From an uncultured Lachnospiraceae bacterium (GTDB lineage Bacteria; Bacillota; Clostridia; Lachnospirales; Lachnospiraceae): a stretch of DNA of 64,000 nucleotides. Numbering within the stretch: position 1 is the stretch's first letter; each line of letters starts with the position of its first letter. Under the pieces are notes generated by a model. That model worked only from the letters and a program-made list of their open reading frames with translations, searched no databases and had not been told where the DNA came from. The DNA is taken from positions 1 through 64,000 of the forward strand of contig CANRLR010000003.1 in NCBI GenBank assembly GCA_947631505.1, in the 5' to 3' direction. Below, piece by piece: positions 9,935 through 18,339 of the stretch. The position numbers and the translations under genes are program-made.

Positions 9935-11079
9935 AAAAGATACTGGTTACTTTTTTCCGGGTGTTGCCTCTTCGGAATGATATCATTCTGGAGAGCCACC
10001 CGGATTTTTCAGATAATGCATGGGCCTTTTATCAATTTTTACTTTCTAAGAATTTCGAAAAGCGCCACCGGATCTACTGGGCGCTTCATTATAAGAATCA
10101 GAAAATTCCGAATCTGCCGGAGAATGTAGAACCCTTTTATCTGAATACAGACAATTTCCGGGATTTGTGGAAGAGGCTTCGGATTTTGTATGGTACCCGT
10201 TATATATTTGACAGTAATTCGTATATAAAGAAAAGAAGAACCGGGCAGGTACGCATTCATTTGGGACATGGTATGCTCATTAAGGTAACACCGGATTACC
10301 ATAATGCAAAGGAGATCGGTGAACTGGATGGGTATTTGGTGACGGGACGTTTCTGGAAAAAAATTTTGCCGGAGAAAATCGGTCTGAGGGAAGAACAGCT
10401 TCTTCCTCTTGGCTATCCGAGAGATGATGTACTGGGAATGGCAGAGAACCCTTGTGCACAACAGGAGGAGCCTTTTATTTTCTGGCTGCCAACCTACCGG
10501 CAGCATAAAAAGCATGTAGAAGATGGACTGGCACCGCGTTTTCCTTATGGTATGCCGGCAGTGGAAACAAGAGAGGACCTGCTTGCGATTGACCGGGCTC
10601 TGAAAGAGACGGGACGGACAATGTATTTCCGGCCTCATCCGGTGCAGGAACTGACGCTGATAAAACAGGAAGCTCTGGAACATATTAAAATAGCAGATGA
10701 TGATTTTCTGAGGGAGAAGGGTAGTTCTCTCTATGATTGGATGGCAAAGGCAGAGGCGGTTATTACAGACTATTCCTCCGTATATTATGATTTTCTGCTT
10801 TTGACGAGACCGATTGGTCTTACAATGGTGGACCGAGAGGAATATTTTCAGAAATATGATTGTGCTTTTGAACATGTAACGGAATATATCAAGGGCTGCT
10901 ATATAAATTCAACAGAGGATTTGATAAAGTTCATAAGAACGGTGGCAGCAGGTGAGAATCTCTGGCTGTCAGACCTCGTGCAGCAGAGGGAGCTGTTTCA
11001 TGACAAATGGGACGGTAAGGCATCGGAACGGCTTTATGGATATATGAAAGAAAAATGGAAATTCGATAGAAGGAATTGA
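9919..11079 (+). CDS. CDP-glycerol glycerophosphotransferase (TagB/TagF-like)
   Basis: Cytoplasmic-face transferase of 386 residues that in this family adds glycerol-phosphate from CDP-glycerol to teichoic acid linkers or polymers. Family motifs are visible: HLGHGMLIK near residue 113, a WLPTYRQH segment near 190, FRPHPVQE near 235, and the acceptor-end motif ITDYSSVYYDFLL near 280. It lacks the N-terminal GT2 domain of large TagF proteins, so it resembles the priming or short forms. Start ATG 9919 lies within the TetR gene. The polar C-terminus has no membrane anchor. Its location between a regulator and an ABC exporter suggests envelope polymer modification. Confidence 0.85.
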   Translation: MGNIIKKILVTFFRVLPLRNDIILESHPDFSDNAWAFYQFLLSKNFEKRHRIYWALHYKNQKIPNLPENVEPFYLNTDNFRDLWKRLRILYGTRYIFDSNSYIKKRRTGQVRIHLGHGMLIKVTPDYHNAKEIGELDGYLVTGRFWKKILPEKIGLREEQLLPLGYPRDDVLGMAENPCAQQEEPFIFWLPTYRQHKKHVEDGLAPRFPYGMPAVETREDLLAIDRALKETGRTMYFRPHPVQELTLIKQEALEHIKIADDDFLREKGSSLYDWMAKAEAVITDYSSVYYDFLLLTRPIGLTMVDREEYFQKYDCAFEHVTEYIKGCYINSTEDLIKFIRTVAAGENLWLSDLVQQRELFHDKWDGKASERLYGYMKEKWKFDRRN

Positions 11080-11083
11080 TAGT

Positions 11084-12805
11084 ATGAAAGAATTATTGCG
11101 ATATATGAAAGAATACCGAAAGGAGAGTGTGCTGGCACCTCTTTTCAAATTGTTAGAAGCAACATTTGAGCTTTTTGTACCTCTTGTCATGGCATCCATT
11201 ATTGATAAGGGAATTGTGAATGAGGATTACAGCCATATTGCCAAAATGGGCGGAATTCTTATTTTACTGGCAATTGTCGGGCTGGCTATGGCATTGACTG
11301 CCCAATACTTTGCTGCCAAGGCAGCAGTTGGCTTCTCGACAAAATTGAAGCATGAATTGTTTGGTCATATTCAGAAATTGTCATTTGGTGATATGGATAG
11401 AATCGGAACTTCAACGATGATTACCCGGATGACAAGTGATGTCAATCAGGTACAAAATGGAGTGAACCTTGTTCTCCGTCTGTTCCTCCGTTCGCCATTT
11501 ATCGTATTTGGAGCGATGGGGATGGCATTTACCATTGACGTGAAGGCTGCTCTTGTTTTTGTTGTGGCGATTCCCCTTTTGTCTGTCGTTGTATTTGGAG
11601 TTATGATTGCCAGTATACCATTATATAAAAAGGTGCAGGGGGCCTTGGATACGATACTGGGGCGGACAAGAGAGAATCTGACCGGCGCAAGAGTGTTGCG
11701 GGCATTTCATAAAGAGGAAGAGGAGCGGGAGAAATTTATTGCGGAGAATGATACGTTAAATCATGTTCAGATGGCAGTAGGAAGAATTTCTGCCCTTATG
11801 AATCCAATTACTTTTGTTATTATCAATGGAGCGGTGATTGCCTTGATCTGGCTCGGGGCCGTCCATGTGGATAATGGTATTCTGACGCAGGGTGAGGTAG
11901 TGGCACTGGTAAATTATATGTCCCAGATTCTTGTGGAACTTGTAAAGCTGGCAAATCTGATCGTCAGTGTCAATAAGGCAGTGGCATGTGGAAACCGTAT
12001 TCAGGAGCTGTTTGAGACGAAGCCGGGACTGATATCGGATGAAAGAGCAGAATCCGGTGCTTGTAATCTGACACCGGTTGTTTTTGATAAGGTGGGTCTG
12101 ACTTATCCGGGGGCAGCCGAGGAATCACTTACGGATATTTCATTTTGTGCGGACAAGGGAGAAATGGTAGGTGTGATTGGAGGCACCGGTTCCGGAAAGA
12201 CTTCTCTCGTGCATCTTATTCCCCGTTTTTACGATATTACAAAGGGAGCACTCACGTTAGGCGGTGAAGAGGTGTCAAAGTGGAATCTCCAGCAGTTAAG
12301 GGAGCGGGTCGGTGTTGTCCTGCAAAAGTCGGTTCTCTTTCAGGGGACCATTCGCTCGAATCTTCTTTGGGGAAAAGAAGATGCTACCGAAGAGGAGATG
12401 TGGGAGGCACTTCGTATTGCCCAAGCGGATGAAATTGTAAAGAAAAAGCAGAAGGGTCTGGATGAACCGGTTGAGCAGGAGGGACGGAATTTTTCCGGCG
12501 GACAGAGGCAGAGGCTGGCGATTGCGAGAGCACTCGTGGGGAAACCGGAAATTCTGATTTTGGATGACAGTGCTTCGGCACTGGATTATGCTACGGATGC
12601 CAGACTCCGTAAGGCAATACGGGAATCTCTGGATACAACGGTGTTCGTTGTATCCCAGCGGGCAGCGTCTGTGAGAAATGCAGATAAGATTGTCGTGTTA
12701 GAGGATGGCTGTGTTGCAGGAATCGGTACTCATGATGAACTGCTTGATACGTGCGGGGTTTACCGGGAAATTTATGAATCCCAGTATGGAAAGGGGGCGA
12801 GGTAG
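11084..12805 (+). CDS. ABC exporter half, degenerate-site subunit
   Basis: Half-transporter of 573 residues with an N-terminal six-helix exporter domain (about 15-300) and a C-terminal ATPase. Walker A is GGTGSGKTS near 370, the signature is FSGGQRQRL near 470, and Walker B reads LILDDSASALD near 490. The residue after the Walker B Asp is Asp where a catalytic Glu is normal. This matches the non-catalytic subunit of heterodimeric exporters such as BmrC and TM287. The H-loop position also differs (VVSQRAASV instead of an AHRLST type). The gene after it encodes the canonical partner. A 144-nt structured gap separates them. The substrate is unknown. Confidence 0.9.
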   Translation: MKELLRYMKEYRKESVLAPLFKLLEATFELFVPLVMASIIDKGIVNEDYSHIAKMGGILILLAIVGLAMALTAQYFAAKAAVGFSTKLKHELFGHIQKLSFGDMDRIGTSTMITRMTSDVNQVQNGVNLVLRLFLRSPFIVFGAMGMAFTIDVKAALVFVVAIPLLSVVVFGVMIASIPLYKKVQGALDTILGRTRENLTGARVLRAFHKEEEEREKFIAENDTLNHVQMAVGRISALMNPITFVIINGAVIALIWLGAVHVDNGILTQGEVVALVNYMSQILVELVKLANLIVSVNKAVACGNRIQELFETKPGLISDERAESGACNLTPVVFDKVGLTYPGAAEESLTDISFCADKGEMVGVIGGTGSGKTSLVHLIPRFYDITKGALTLGGEEVSKWNLQQLRERVGVVLQKSVLFQGTIRSNLLWGKEDATEEEMWEALRIAQADEIVKKKQKGLDEPVEQEGRNFSGGQRQRLAIARALVGKPEILILDDSASALDYATDARLRKAIRESLDTTVFVVSQRAASVRNADKIVVLEDGCVAGIGTHDELLDTCGVYREIYESQYGKGAR

Positions 12806-12840
12806 TGTGAAAAATATGCTCGATAGCATATTTTTCACAC
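12805..12840 (+). repeat. Perfect 16-bp hairpin after the first ABC gene
   Basis: An uninterrupted inverted repeat pairs 12805-12820 with 12825-12840 around a CGAT loop. It begins on the last base of the upstream stop codon. The stem is AT-rich and no T-run follows, so it is not a standard terminator. It could limit 3' decay or uncouple translation of the two ABC halves. It is absent from the second copy of the adjoining element at 49955. Confidence 0.8.
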
Positions 12841-12949
12841 GGCTATTTGTTTCTGAGCGAAAACAAATAGCTTTGATCCGACACGAGAAACTCTTCGAGA
12901 TTTCTCGTGCGGTTCTTCGCGATAAATCGCTCAGAAATGAGGAATTAAT
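12841..12949 (+). repeat. Structured 110-nt repeat element, copy 1
   Basis: A non-coding block between the two ABC genes, nearly identical to 49955-50064. It holds stem I (12842-12852 with 12861-12871), stem II (12882-12890 with 12901-12909) and stem III (12919-12922 with 12927-12930). The loop of stem I, CTGAGCGA, is also complementary to 12927-12934. Extended, 12850-12860 pairs perfectly with 12927-12937 over 11 bp, so an alternative long-range helix competes with stems I and III. The Shine-Dalgarno GAGG (12939-12942) lies one base past that helix, and the element ends at the ATG of the next gene. Confidence 0.85.
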
Positions 12950-14683
12950 ATGACACAAAAGGAAACTATTCAGAAAGTGCTCCGTTATATCAGGCGGTAT
13001 TGGTTCTATTTGATTTTATCGCTTTTACTGGCTGTTGTCACGGTGGCATTTACCTTGTATATACCGATTCTTACCGGAGATGCCATTGATCTGATTGTGG
13101 GAAAAGGACAAGTGGATTACAATGGTGTATTTGCTGTATTGAAAAAAATTGCTCTCGCCATTGGCATTACCATGATTGCACAGTGGATTATGAACGTGTG
13201 CAATAATATGATAACCTATGGTGTGGTACGGGATATTCGGACGGATGCTTTTATCAAAATTGAGCAGCTGCCATTACGTTATATTGACAGTCATTCCTAT
13301 GGGGAGGTCGTCAGCCGTGTGATTGCAGATGCAGATCAGTTTGCTGACGGACTCTTAATGGGATTTACCCAGTTGTTTACCGGCGTTATTACGATTCTTG
13401 GCACATTAGGATTTATGCTTCGTGTCAATGTTTCGATAACGGTCGTAGTCGTTATTATCACGCCGGTCTCGCTCTTTGTGGCCAGTTTTATTGCGAAGAG
13501 AACTTATCAGATGTTCCGCCTGCAATCGGAAACAAGGGGAGAACAGACAGCACTGGTGGAAGAAATGATAGGGAATCAGAAAGTAGTACAGGCTTTTGGA
13601 CAGGAAGAAAGGGTAATGGAGCGGTTCGATGAAATCAATGACCGCTTGCAGAAGTGTTCTTTGAGGGGTATTTTCTTTTCTTCTATTACGAATCCATCCA
13701 CCCGGTTCGTAAACAGTCTGGTATATGCCAGTGTAGGAATTTTCGGAGCAATCTATGCCGTACGCGGCGGCATTACGGTAGGACAGTTATCTTGTTTTTT
13801 AAGTTATGCGAATCAGTACACAAAACCATTTAATGAAATTTCCGGTGTGGTTACGGAACTGCAGAATGCTATCGCTTGTGCCGGACGGGTACTGGAATTA
13901 ATTGAGGAAGAACCGGAGCCGGAAGAGCCGGCGGATGCAGTGGAGCTGAAAGAGGTGGATGGAAGTGTTGTACTTCAGGATGTATCCTTTTCCTATGAGC
14001 CGGAGCAGAAGCTGATTGAACAATTCTCCCTGAACGTCAAGCCGGGACAGCGGGTGGCAATTGTCGGGCCGACAGGATGTGGAAAGACAACATTGATTAA
14101 TCTTTTGATGCGTTTTTATGATGTGAGAGAGGGCGCCATTCAAGTGACGGGACACGATATTCGCCACGTGACGCGGAAGAGCCTGCGGAAAAACTATGGT
14201 ATGGTATTACAGGAAACTTGGTTAAAGCGTGGAACGGTGCGGGACAATCTTGTGATGGGATATCCGCAGGCAACGGAGGAAGAGGTTATCCGGGCAGCAA
14301 AGGCAAGTCACGCACACAGTTTTATCAAGCGGCTGCCGAAGGGATATGATACGGTTATTGGTGAGGATGGCGGAAGTCTCTCCGCCGGACAGAAACAGCT
14401 GCTGTGCATAACGAGGGTAATGCTCTGCCTGCCGCCGATGCTGATTCTGGATGAGGCGACGTCCTCGATTGATACCCGTACAGAAATGCGGATTCAGAAA
14501 GCCTTTGCCACGATGATGAAGGGGAGAACCAGTTTTATTGTGGCACACAGGCTTTCGACGATTCAGGAGGCAGATGTGATTCTTGTTATGAAGGACGGAC
14601 ACATTGTGGAACAGGGGAATCATGACGAGCTGTTGGCAAAAGGTGGTTTTTATAAAATGCTGTTTGAGGCACAGTGGTCGTAG
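12950..14683 (+). CDS. ABC exporter half, catalytic subunit
   Basis: Partner half-transporter of 577 residues: exporter membrane domain at about 18-305, ATPase at about 335-577. It has a canonical Walker A (GPTGCGKTT, near 375), signature LSAGQKQLL near 478, Walker B LILDEATSSID with the catalytic Glu, and an H-loop in VAHRLST. Paired with the upstream subunit it forms a heterodimer with one functional and one degenerate ATP site, as in BmrCD-type multidrug exporters. Translation begins at ATG 12950, using the GAGG at the end of the structured repeat. It is probably part of the TetR-controlled operon. Confidence 0.92.
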   Translation: MTQKETIQKVLRYIRRYWFYLILSLLLAVVTVAFTLYIPILTGDAIDLIVGKGQVDYNGVFAVLKKIALAIGITMIAQWIMNVCNNMITYGVVRDIRTDAFIKIEQLPLRYIDSHSYGEVVSRVIADADQFADGLLMGFTQLFTGVITILGTLGFMLRVNVSITVVVVIITPVSLFVASFIAKRTYQMFRLQSETRGEQTALVEEMIGNQKVVQAFGQEERVMERFDEINDRLQKCSLRGIFFSSITNPSTRFVNSLVYASVGIFGAIYAVRGGITVGQLSCFLSYANQYTKPFNEISGVVTELQNAIACAGRVLELIEEEPEPEEPADAVELKEVDGSVVLQDVSFSYEPEQKLIEQFSLNVKPGQRVAIVGPTGCGKTTLINLLMRFYDVREGAIQVTGHDIRHVTRKSLRKNYGMVLQETWLKRGTVRDNLVMGYPQATEEEVIRAAKASHAHSFIKRLPKGYDTVIGEDGGSLSAGQKQLLCITRVMLCLPPMLILDEATSSIDTRTEMRIQKAFATMMKGRTSFIVAHRLSTIQEADVILVMKDGHIVEQGNHDELLAKGGFYKMLFEAQWS

Positions 14684-14733
14684 GGGATTGTGAAAAAGAT
14701 CTGTAAGGGTATTTTGAGTGGAGGTAGAAGTCA

Positions 14734-15813
14734 ATGAAATTAAATCGAATAAAGACCATAGTAATTTTTATGTGCTGTATTATACCAGTTGGTATGACTG
14801 CATGTCAAAACAAGGAAGATAAGGGGCAGACCACATCTATCATAACATCTACGCCGAAGTCGGAACATCAAAGTAAAGCGAATTCTGCATGGAAAGATAA
14901 TGGGACAGATGTTATTGTATATGGAGATACCGATATATCTGATATGGATTTTGATTCTCATTCCACAGAGGTTCTGGGAGTTGTTCCATGGTATGTGAAA
15001 TCTGGAAATGCTAAAAAGATGTTGATTAAAAAAGAGGTTCATCTTAAATGGGTGGAATCGGATTTGGAAAGTGAAGTATCACATTATAGTTCGAATGTTT
15101 CTGGCTGCCCATTACTTACTGAAATTCAGGTAGAGTCAGGCAATCAGACACTTTTCTCACAAGATGGAATTTTATATAAGTTCGGGAAACAGAAGAGAAA
15201 AGGATTGTATGCCTGTCCTCTCATGAAAAGCGGAGAAATTTTAATTCCAGAGGACACAACTCTGATATGGAGCTGTGCCTTCAATAGCTGTGCTGAGATT
15301 ACTTCTGTGCTGGTTCCAAAGTCCGTTCGTGGAATTGGCGATGCGGCTTTTGGAAATATGCAGAATTGTACGGAAATTAAAGTTTCGAAAAATAATCCAT
15401 ATTATGAATCGGAAGATGGTGTCTTGTATACGAAAGGCAAGAAAGTTCTGGTTGCTTATCCATCAGGAAAAAAGGATGAAACCTTTCAGGTGCCCGATGG
15501 TGTAAAGTATATAGCCAGTGGTGCGTTTATGTGTGCCAATAAATTAAAAAAGGTTGTTCTGCCAAAGAGTACGACTCAAATATGTGAGTCAGCATTCCGG
15601 CAGTGTACTAAGTTAAAAACAATTTATGCGAAAGGAAACATTCATTATGTGGACCGGTTTGCTTTTTACAAAACTACTGCTAAAAGAGAAAATTTTCCAC
15701 AATTTTCTGAACGTGGAGCGGATTCATGGAAAAACTGGAGAAAGGAAACAGATAAAGATTTTGTATCAGAAGATATAAACTGGATTTGTGGGTATCGGGG
15801 GCTGGGAATTTGA
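14734..15813 (+). CDS. BspA-type leucine-rich-repeat lipoprotein
   Basis: Surface lipoprotein of 359 residues. The signal peptide ends in a lipobox-like GMTAC with Cys24 as the lipidation site, followed by a polar linker. From about 125 onward there are LRR_5 (BspA/TpLRR) repeats with the typical pattern of IPEDTTLIWSCAFNSC, VPKSVRGIGDAAFGNM and LPKSTTQICESAFRQC. Such proteins mediate adhesion in other genera, but the role here is unknown. It begins 51 nt after the ABC gene with GGAGG upstream and ends before a hairpin at 15878. AT content is slightly higher than in its neighbours. Confidence 0.85.
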   Translation: MKLNRIKTIVIFMCCIIPVGMTACQNKEDKGQTTSIITSTPKSEHQSKANSAWKDNGTDVIVYGDTDISDMDFDSHSTEVLGVVPWYVKSGNAKKMLIKKEVHLKWVESDLESEVSHYSSNVSGCPLLTEIQVESGNQTLFSQDGILYKFGKQKRKGLYACPLMKSGEILIPEDTTLIWSCAFNSCAEITSVLVPKSVRGIGDAAFGNMQNCTEIKVSKNNPYYESEDGVLYTKGKKVLVAYPSGKKDETFQVPDGVKYIASGAFMCANKLKKVVLPKSTTQICESAFRQCTKLKTIYAKGNIHYVDRFAFYKTTAKRENFPQFSERGADSWKNWRKETDKDFVSEDINWICGYRGLGI

Positions 15814-15841
15814 AAATGCTGAAAAAATTTATCACTTTCTA

Positions 15842-15870
15842 TTTACCTTTTTTGTGAAATATGTTAAAAT
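15842..15870 (+). promoter_or_regulatory. Candidate promoter upstream of the hydrogenase operon
   Basis: TTTACC (15842-15847), a 17-nt spacer, TAAAAT (15865-15870). Transcription would start near 15877, directly at the foot of the hairpin at 15878-15911. Confidence 0.45.
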
Positions 15871-15877
15871 ATATCAA

Positions 15878-15914
15878 AATCCAGTACAATCTTTGTGGAT
15901 TGTGCTGGATTTTT
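15878..15914 (+). terminator. Hairpin with T-run before the hydrogenase operon
   Basis: A 14-bp stem (15878-15891 with 15898-15911, one G-U pair) has loop TTTGTG and is followed by a short T-run. It is placed to terminate the lipoprotein gene. It could also act as an attenuator, because a good promoter lies immediately upstream. Confidence 0.65.
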
Positions 15915-15970
15915 ATCGAATAGGAAAGTCCGGCATTTGCGGAGAAAAGAAATAATGTTTGGAGGTTACA

Positions 15971-16456
15971 ATGAAGGAACAGGAACAAATCAAATTGGAT
16001 GGTATTTTACAGGCACACAACTATGATAAAACTCTTGTAATTGCCATAATGCAGGAAGTGCAGAAAGAGTATCATTATCTTCCTGAAGAAGTGCTGTGCT
16101 ATATTGCCAGAAAGCTGAAAATGAGCGAGGCAAAAATATATGGCGTGGCTACTTTTTATGAGAATTTTTCCTTGGAGCCAAAGGGAAAATATGTGATAAA
16201 AATATGTGATGGAACAGCGTGTCATGTGCGGAAATCAGTGCCGATATTGGAAGAATTCCGCAATACTCTTGGAGTGACAGAGGACAAACCAACGACAGAG
16301 GACATGATATTTACGGTTGAGACCGTATCCTGTCTAGGGGCTTGTGGATTAGCACCGGTCTGTACGGTAAATGATGTTGTTCATCCGGCAATGACGCCGG
16401 AAAAGGCAAAGGCACTGATTGAACAGCTCAGAGAGGAGGCCGCCCATGAAAATTAA
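15971..16456 (+). CDS. hydC: NADH-linked [FeFe] hydrogenase, NuoE-like subunit (HydC/HndA)
   Basis: Thioredoxin-like [2Fe-2S] subunit of about 161 residues, homologous to NuoE. Cluster ligands are CDGTACH near 82-87 and CLGACG near 123-127. In trimeric electron-bifurcating hydrogenases it passes electrons between the flavin subunit and HydA. ATG 15971 is chosen over an in-frame TTG at 15959 because GGAGG (15961-15965) lies 5 nt before it. The next gene overlaps by 11 nt. Together 15971-20070 encode a complete three-subunit enzyme. Confidence 0.93.
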   Translation: MKEQEQIKLDGILQAHNYDKTLVIAIMQEVQKEYHYLPEEVLCYIARKLKMSEAKIYGVATFYENFSLEPKGKYVIKICDGTACHVRKSVPILEEFRNTLGVTEDKPTTEDMIFTVETVSCLGACGLAPVCTVNDVVHPAMTPEKAKALIEQLREEAAHEN

Positions 16457-18335
16457 GAACCGTGAAGAGTTGATAAAGAAACAGGAGAAATACAGAGCTT
16501 CTTTAAATAGTCAGAAAAAACAGATTTTGATCTGTGCCGGTACCGGTTGTGTGGCAGGCGGCTCCCTGAAAATTTATGATAAAATGAAAGAGATTATTGA
16601 GAGCAAGGGATTAAAGTGTGCTCTCAAGCTGGAAAAGGAGCCTCATGGTGACAGCATCGGACTGAAGAAAAGCGGATGTCACGGCTTTTGTGAAATGGGG
16701 CCGCTGCTTCGGATCGAACCGATGGGGTGGCTTTATTTGAAAGTAAAAGTAGAAGATTGTGAGGAAATTATAGAAAAATCAATTATCAATGATGAAGTCA
16801 TTGACCGTCTTGTCTACAAAGATGCCGAGGGAAATGCTTTTGTCAAACAGGAGGAAATTCCGTTCTACAAACAACAGACGCGTATTGCTTTGGAATACTG
16901 TGGAAGGATTAACGCAGAAAGTATTGCAGAATATATGGCGTTAGGCGGTTATAGTGCCGTGGCAAAAGCTCTGTTCGATATGAAACCGCAGGAGGTTGTA
17001 GATGAGATTACAGAATCCTGTCTCCGTGGCCGGGGAGGCGGTGGTTTCCCGGCAGGCCGGAAATGGCAGCAGGTGCTGGATCAGGATTGTGAAGAAAAGT
17101 ATATTGTATGTAACGGCGATGAAGGAGATCCGGGGGCATTTATGGACCGCTCCATGATGGAGGGAGAGCCTCACCGCGTTATTGAGGGTATGTTGATTGC
17201 AGGTATTGCCACAGGGGCACATTATGGTTACATCTATGTTCGGGCGGAGTATCCGCTGGCAGTGGAGAGATTGCAGAAGGCCATTGATAAGGCGAAAGAC
17301 CGTGGACTTCTTGGCAAAGATATTTTGGGCTCGGGATTTGATTTTGATTTACATATCAGTCAGGGAGCAGGAGCTTTTGTCTGCGGAGAGGGAAGTGCAT
17401 TGACCACCTCTATCGAGGGAAACCGCGGCATGCCCCGGGTAAAGCCGCCCCGGACGGTGGAACATGGCCTGTTTGACAAACCGACCGTATTAAATAATGT
17501 GGAGACATTTTGTAATGTTCCGCCGATTATATTAAATGGTGCCAAGTGGTATCAGGGCTATGGTCCGGCAAACAATCATGGAACAAAGGCCTTTGCTCTG
17601 ACGGGAAATGTTCAGAATACAGGTTTGATCGAAGTACCGATGGGTACAACATTGCGGGAAGTTATTTTCGATATTGGCGGTGGTGTCAAGGGCGGTGAGT
17701 TTAAAGCGGTGCAGATTGGCGGGCCGTCCGGCGGATGTCTGTGCATCAGTGCCACACAGGACCATTTGGATATGAAACTGGATTTTGACTCCCTGAAAAA
17801 AGTGGGAGCCATGATTGGCTCCGGCGGTCTTGTTGTCATGAATGACAAGAGCTGTATGGTAGAAGTGGCAAGATTTTTCATGAACTTTACCCAGAATGAA
17901 TCCTGTGGAAAGTGTGTGCCATGCCGTGAGGGAACAAAGCGGATGTTAGAGCTTCTTACGGATATTACTGAGGGAAGAGGGACGATGGAGCACATTGAAC
18001 TGTTGGAAAAGCTGGCGGATACAATTTCAGCAACCGCATTGTGCGGTCTTGGTAAGACGGCGGCATCACCGGTGGTTTCTACCCTGAAGTATTTCCGTGA
18101 TGAGTATATTGCTCATGTAGTAGATAAAAAATGTCCGGCAGGACAGTGTAAGGCATTGACCATCTTACAGATTAATCCGGAATTGTGCAAGGGCTGTACA
18201 AAATGTGCCCGTATGTGCCCGGTGGGGGCAATTTCCGGCGAGGTGAAGAAACCTCATGTAATTGATACGACAAAATGTATTAAGTGCGGTGCTTGTAAAG
18301 AGGGCTGTAACTTTAATGCGGTACAGGAGGTGTAA
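16446..18335 (+). CDS. hydB: NADH-linked [FeFe] hydrogenase, NuoF-like flavin subunit (HydB/HndC)
   Basis: Flavoprotein subunit of about 629 residues. An N-terminal thioredoxin-like [2Fe-2S] module (C..G near 30-90: CAGTGC, SGCHGFCEMG) precedes the NuoF core. The NADH/FMN site GRGGGGFPAGRKW is near 195 and GDEGDPGAFMDR near 225. The NuoF iron-sulfur ligands are in SCGKCVPCREG near 485. The C-terminus carries two ferredoxin-type clusters (CKGCTKCARMCPVGAI, CIKCGACKEGCNF). This is the HydB layout of bifurcating hydrogenases that couple NADH and reduced ferredoxin to H2. ATG 16446 follows GAGGAGG. Confidence 0.95.
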   Translation: MKIKNREELIKKQEKYRASLNSQKKQILICAGTGCVAGGSLKIYDKMKEIIESKGLKCALKLEKEPHGDSIGLKKSGCHGFCEMGPLLRIEPMGWLYLKVKVEDCEEIIEKSIINDEVIDRLVYKDAEGNAFVKQEEIPFYKQQTRIALEYCGRINAESIAEYMALGGYSAVAKALFDMKPQEVVDEITESCLRGRGGGGFPAGRKWQQVLDQDCEEKYIVCNGDEGDPGAFMDRSMMEGEPHRVIEGMLIAGIATGAHYGYIYVRAEYPLAVERLQKAIDKAKDRGLLGKDILGSGFDFDLHISQGAGAFVCGEGSALTTSIEGNRGMPRVKPPRTVEHGLFDKPTVLNNVETFCNVPPIILNGAKWYQGYGPANNHGTKAFALTGNVQNTGLIEVPMGTTLREVIFDIGGGVKGGEFKAVQIGGPSGGCLCISATQDHLDMKLDFDSLKKVGAMIGSGGLVVMNDKSCMVEVARFFMNFTQNESCGKCVPCREGTKRMLELLTDITEGRGTMEHIELLEKLADTISATALCGLGKTAASPVVSTLKYFRDEYIAHVVDKKCPAGQCKALTILQINPELCKGCTKCARMCPVGAISGEVKKPHVIDTTKCIKCGACKEGCNFNAVQEV

Positions 18336-18339
18336 GAAC

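Noticed and set aside
12841-12949. Insertion sequence
   Set aside because: There is no transposase and no clear terminal inverted repeat or target duplication; at most a MITE-like element.
12705-12953. 82-codon frame through the ABC gap
   Set aside because: It runs across perfect hairpins and the repeat element, whose two copies differ by an indel that would break the frame.
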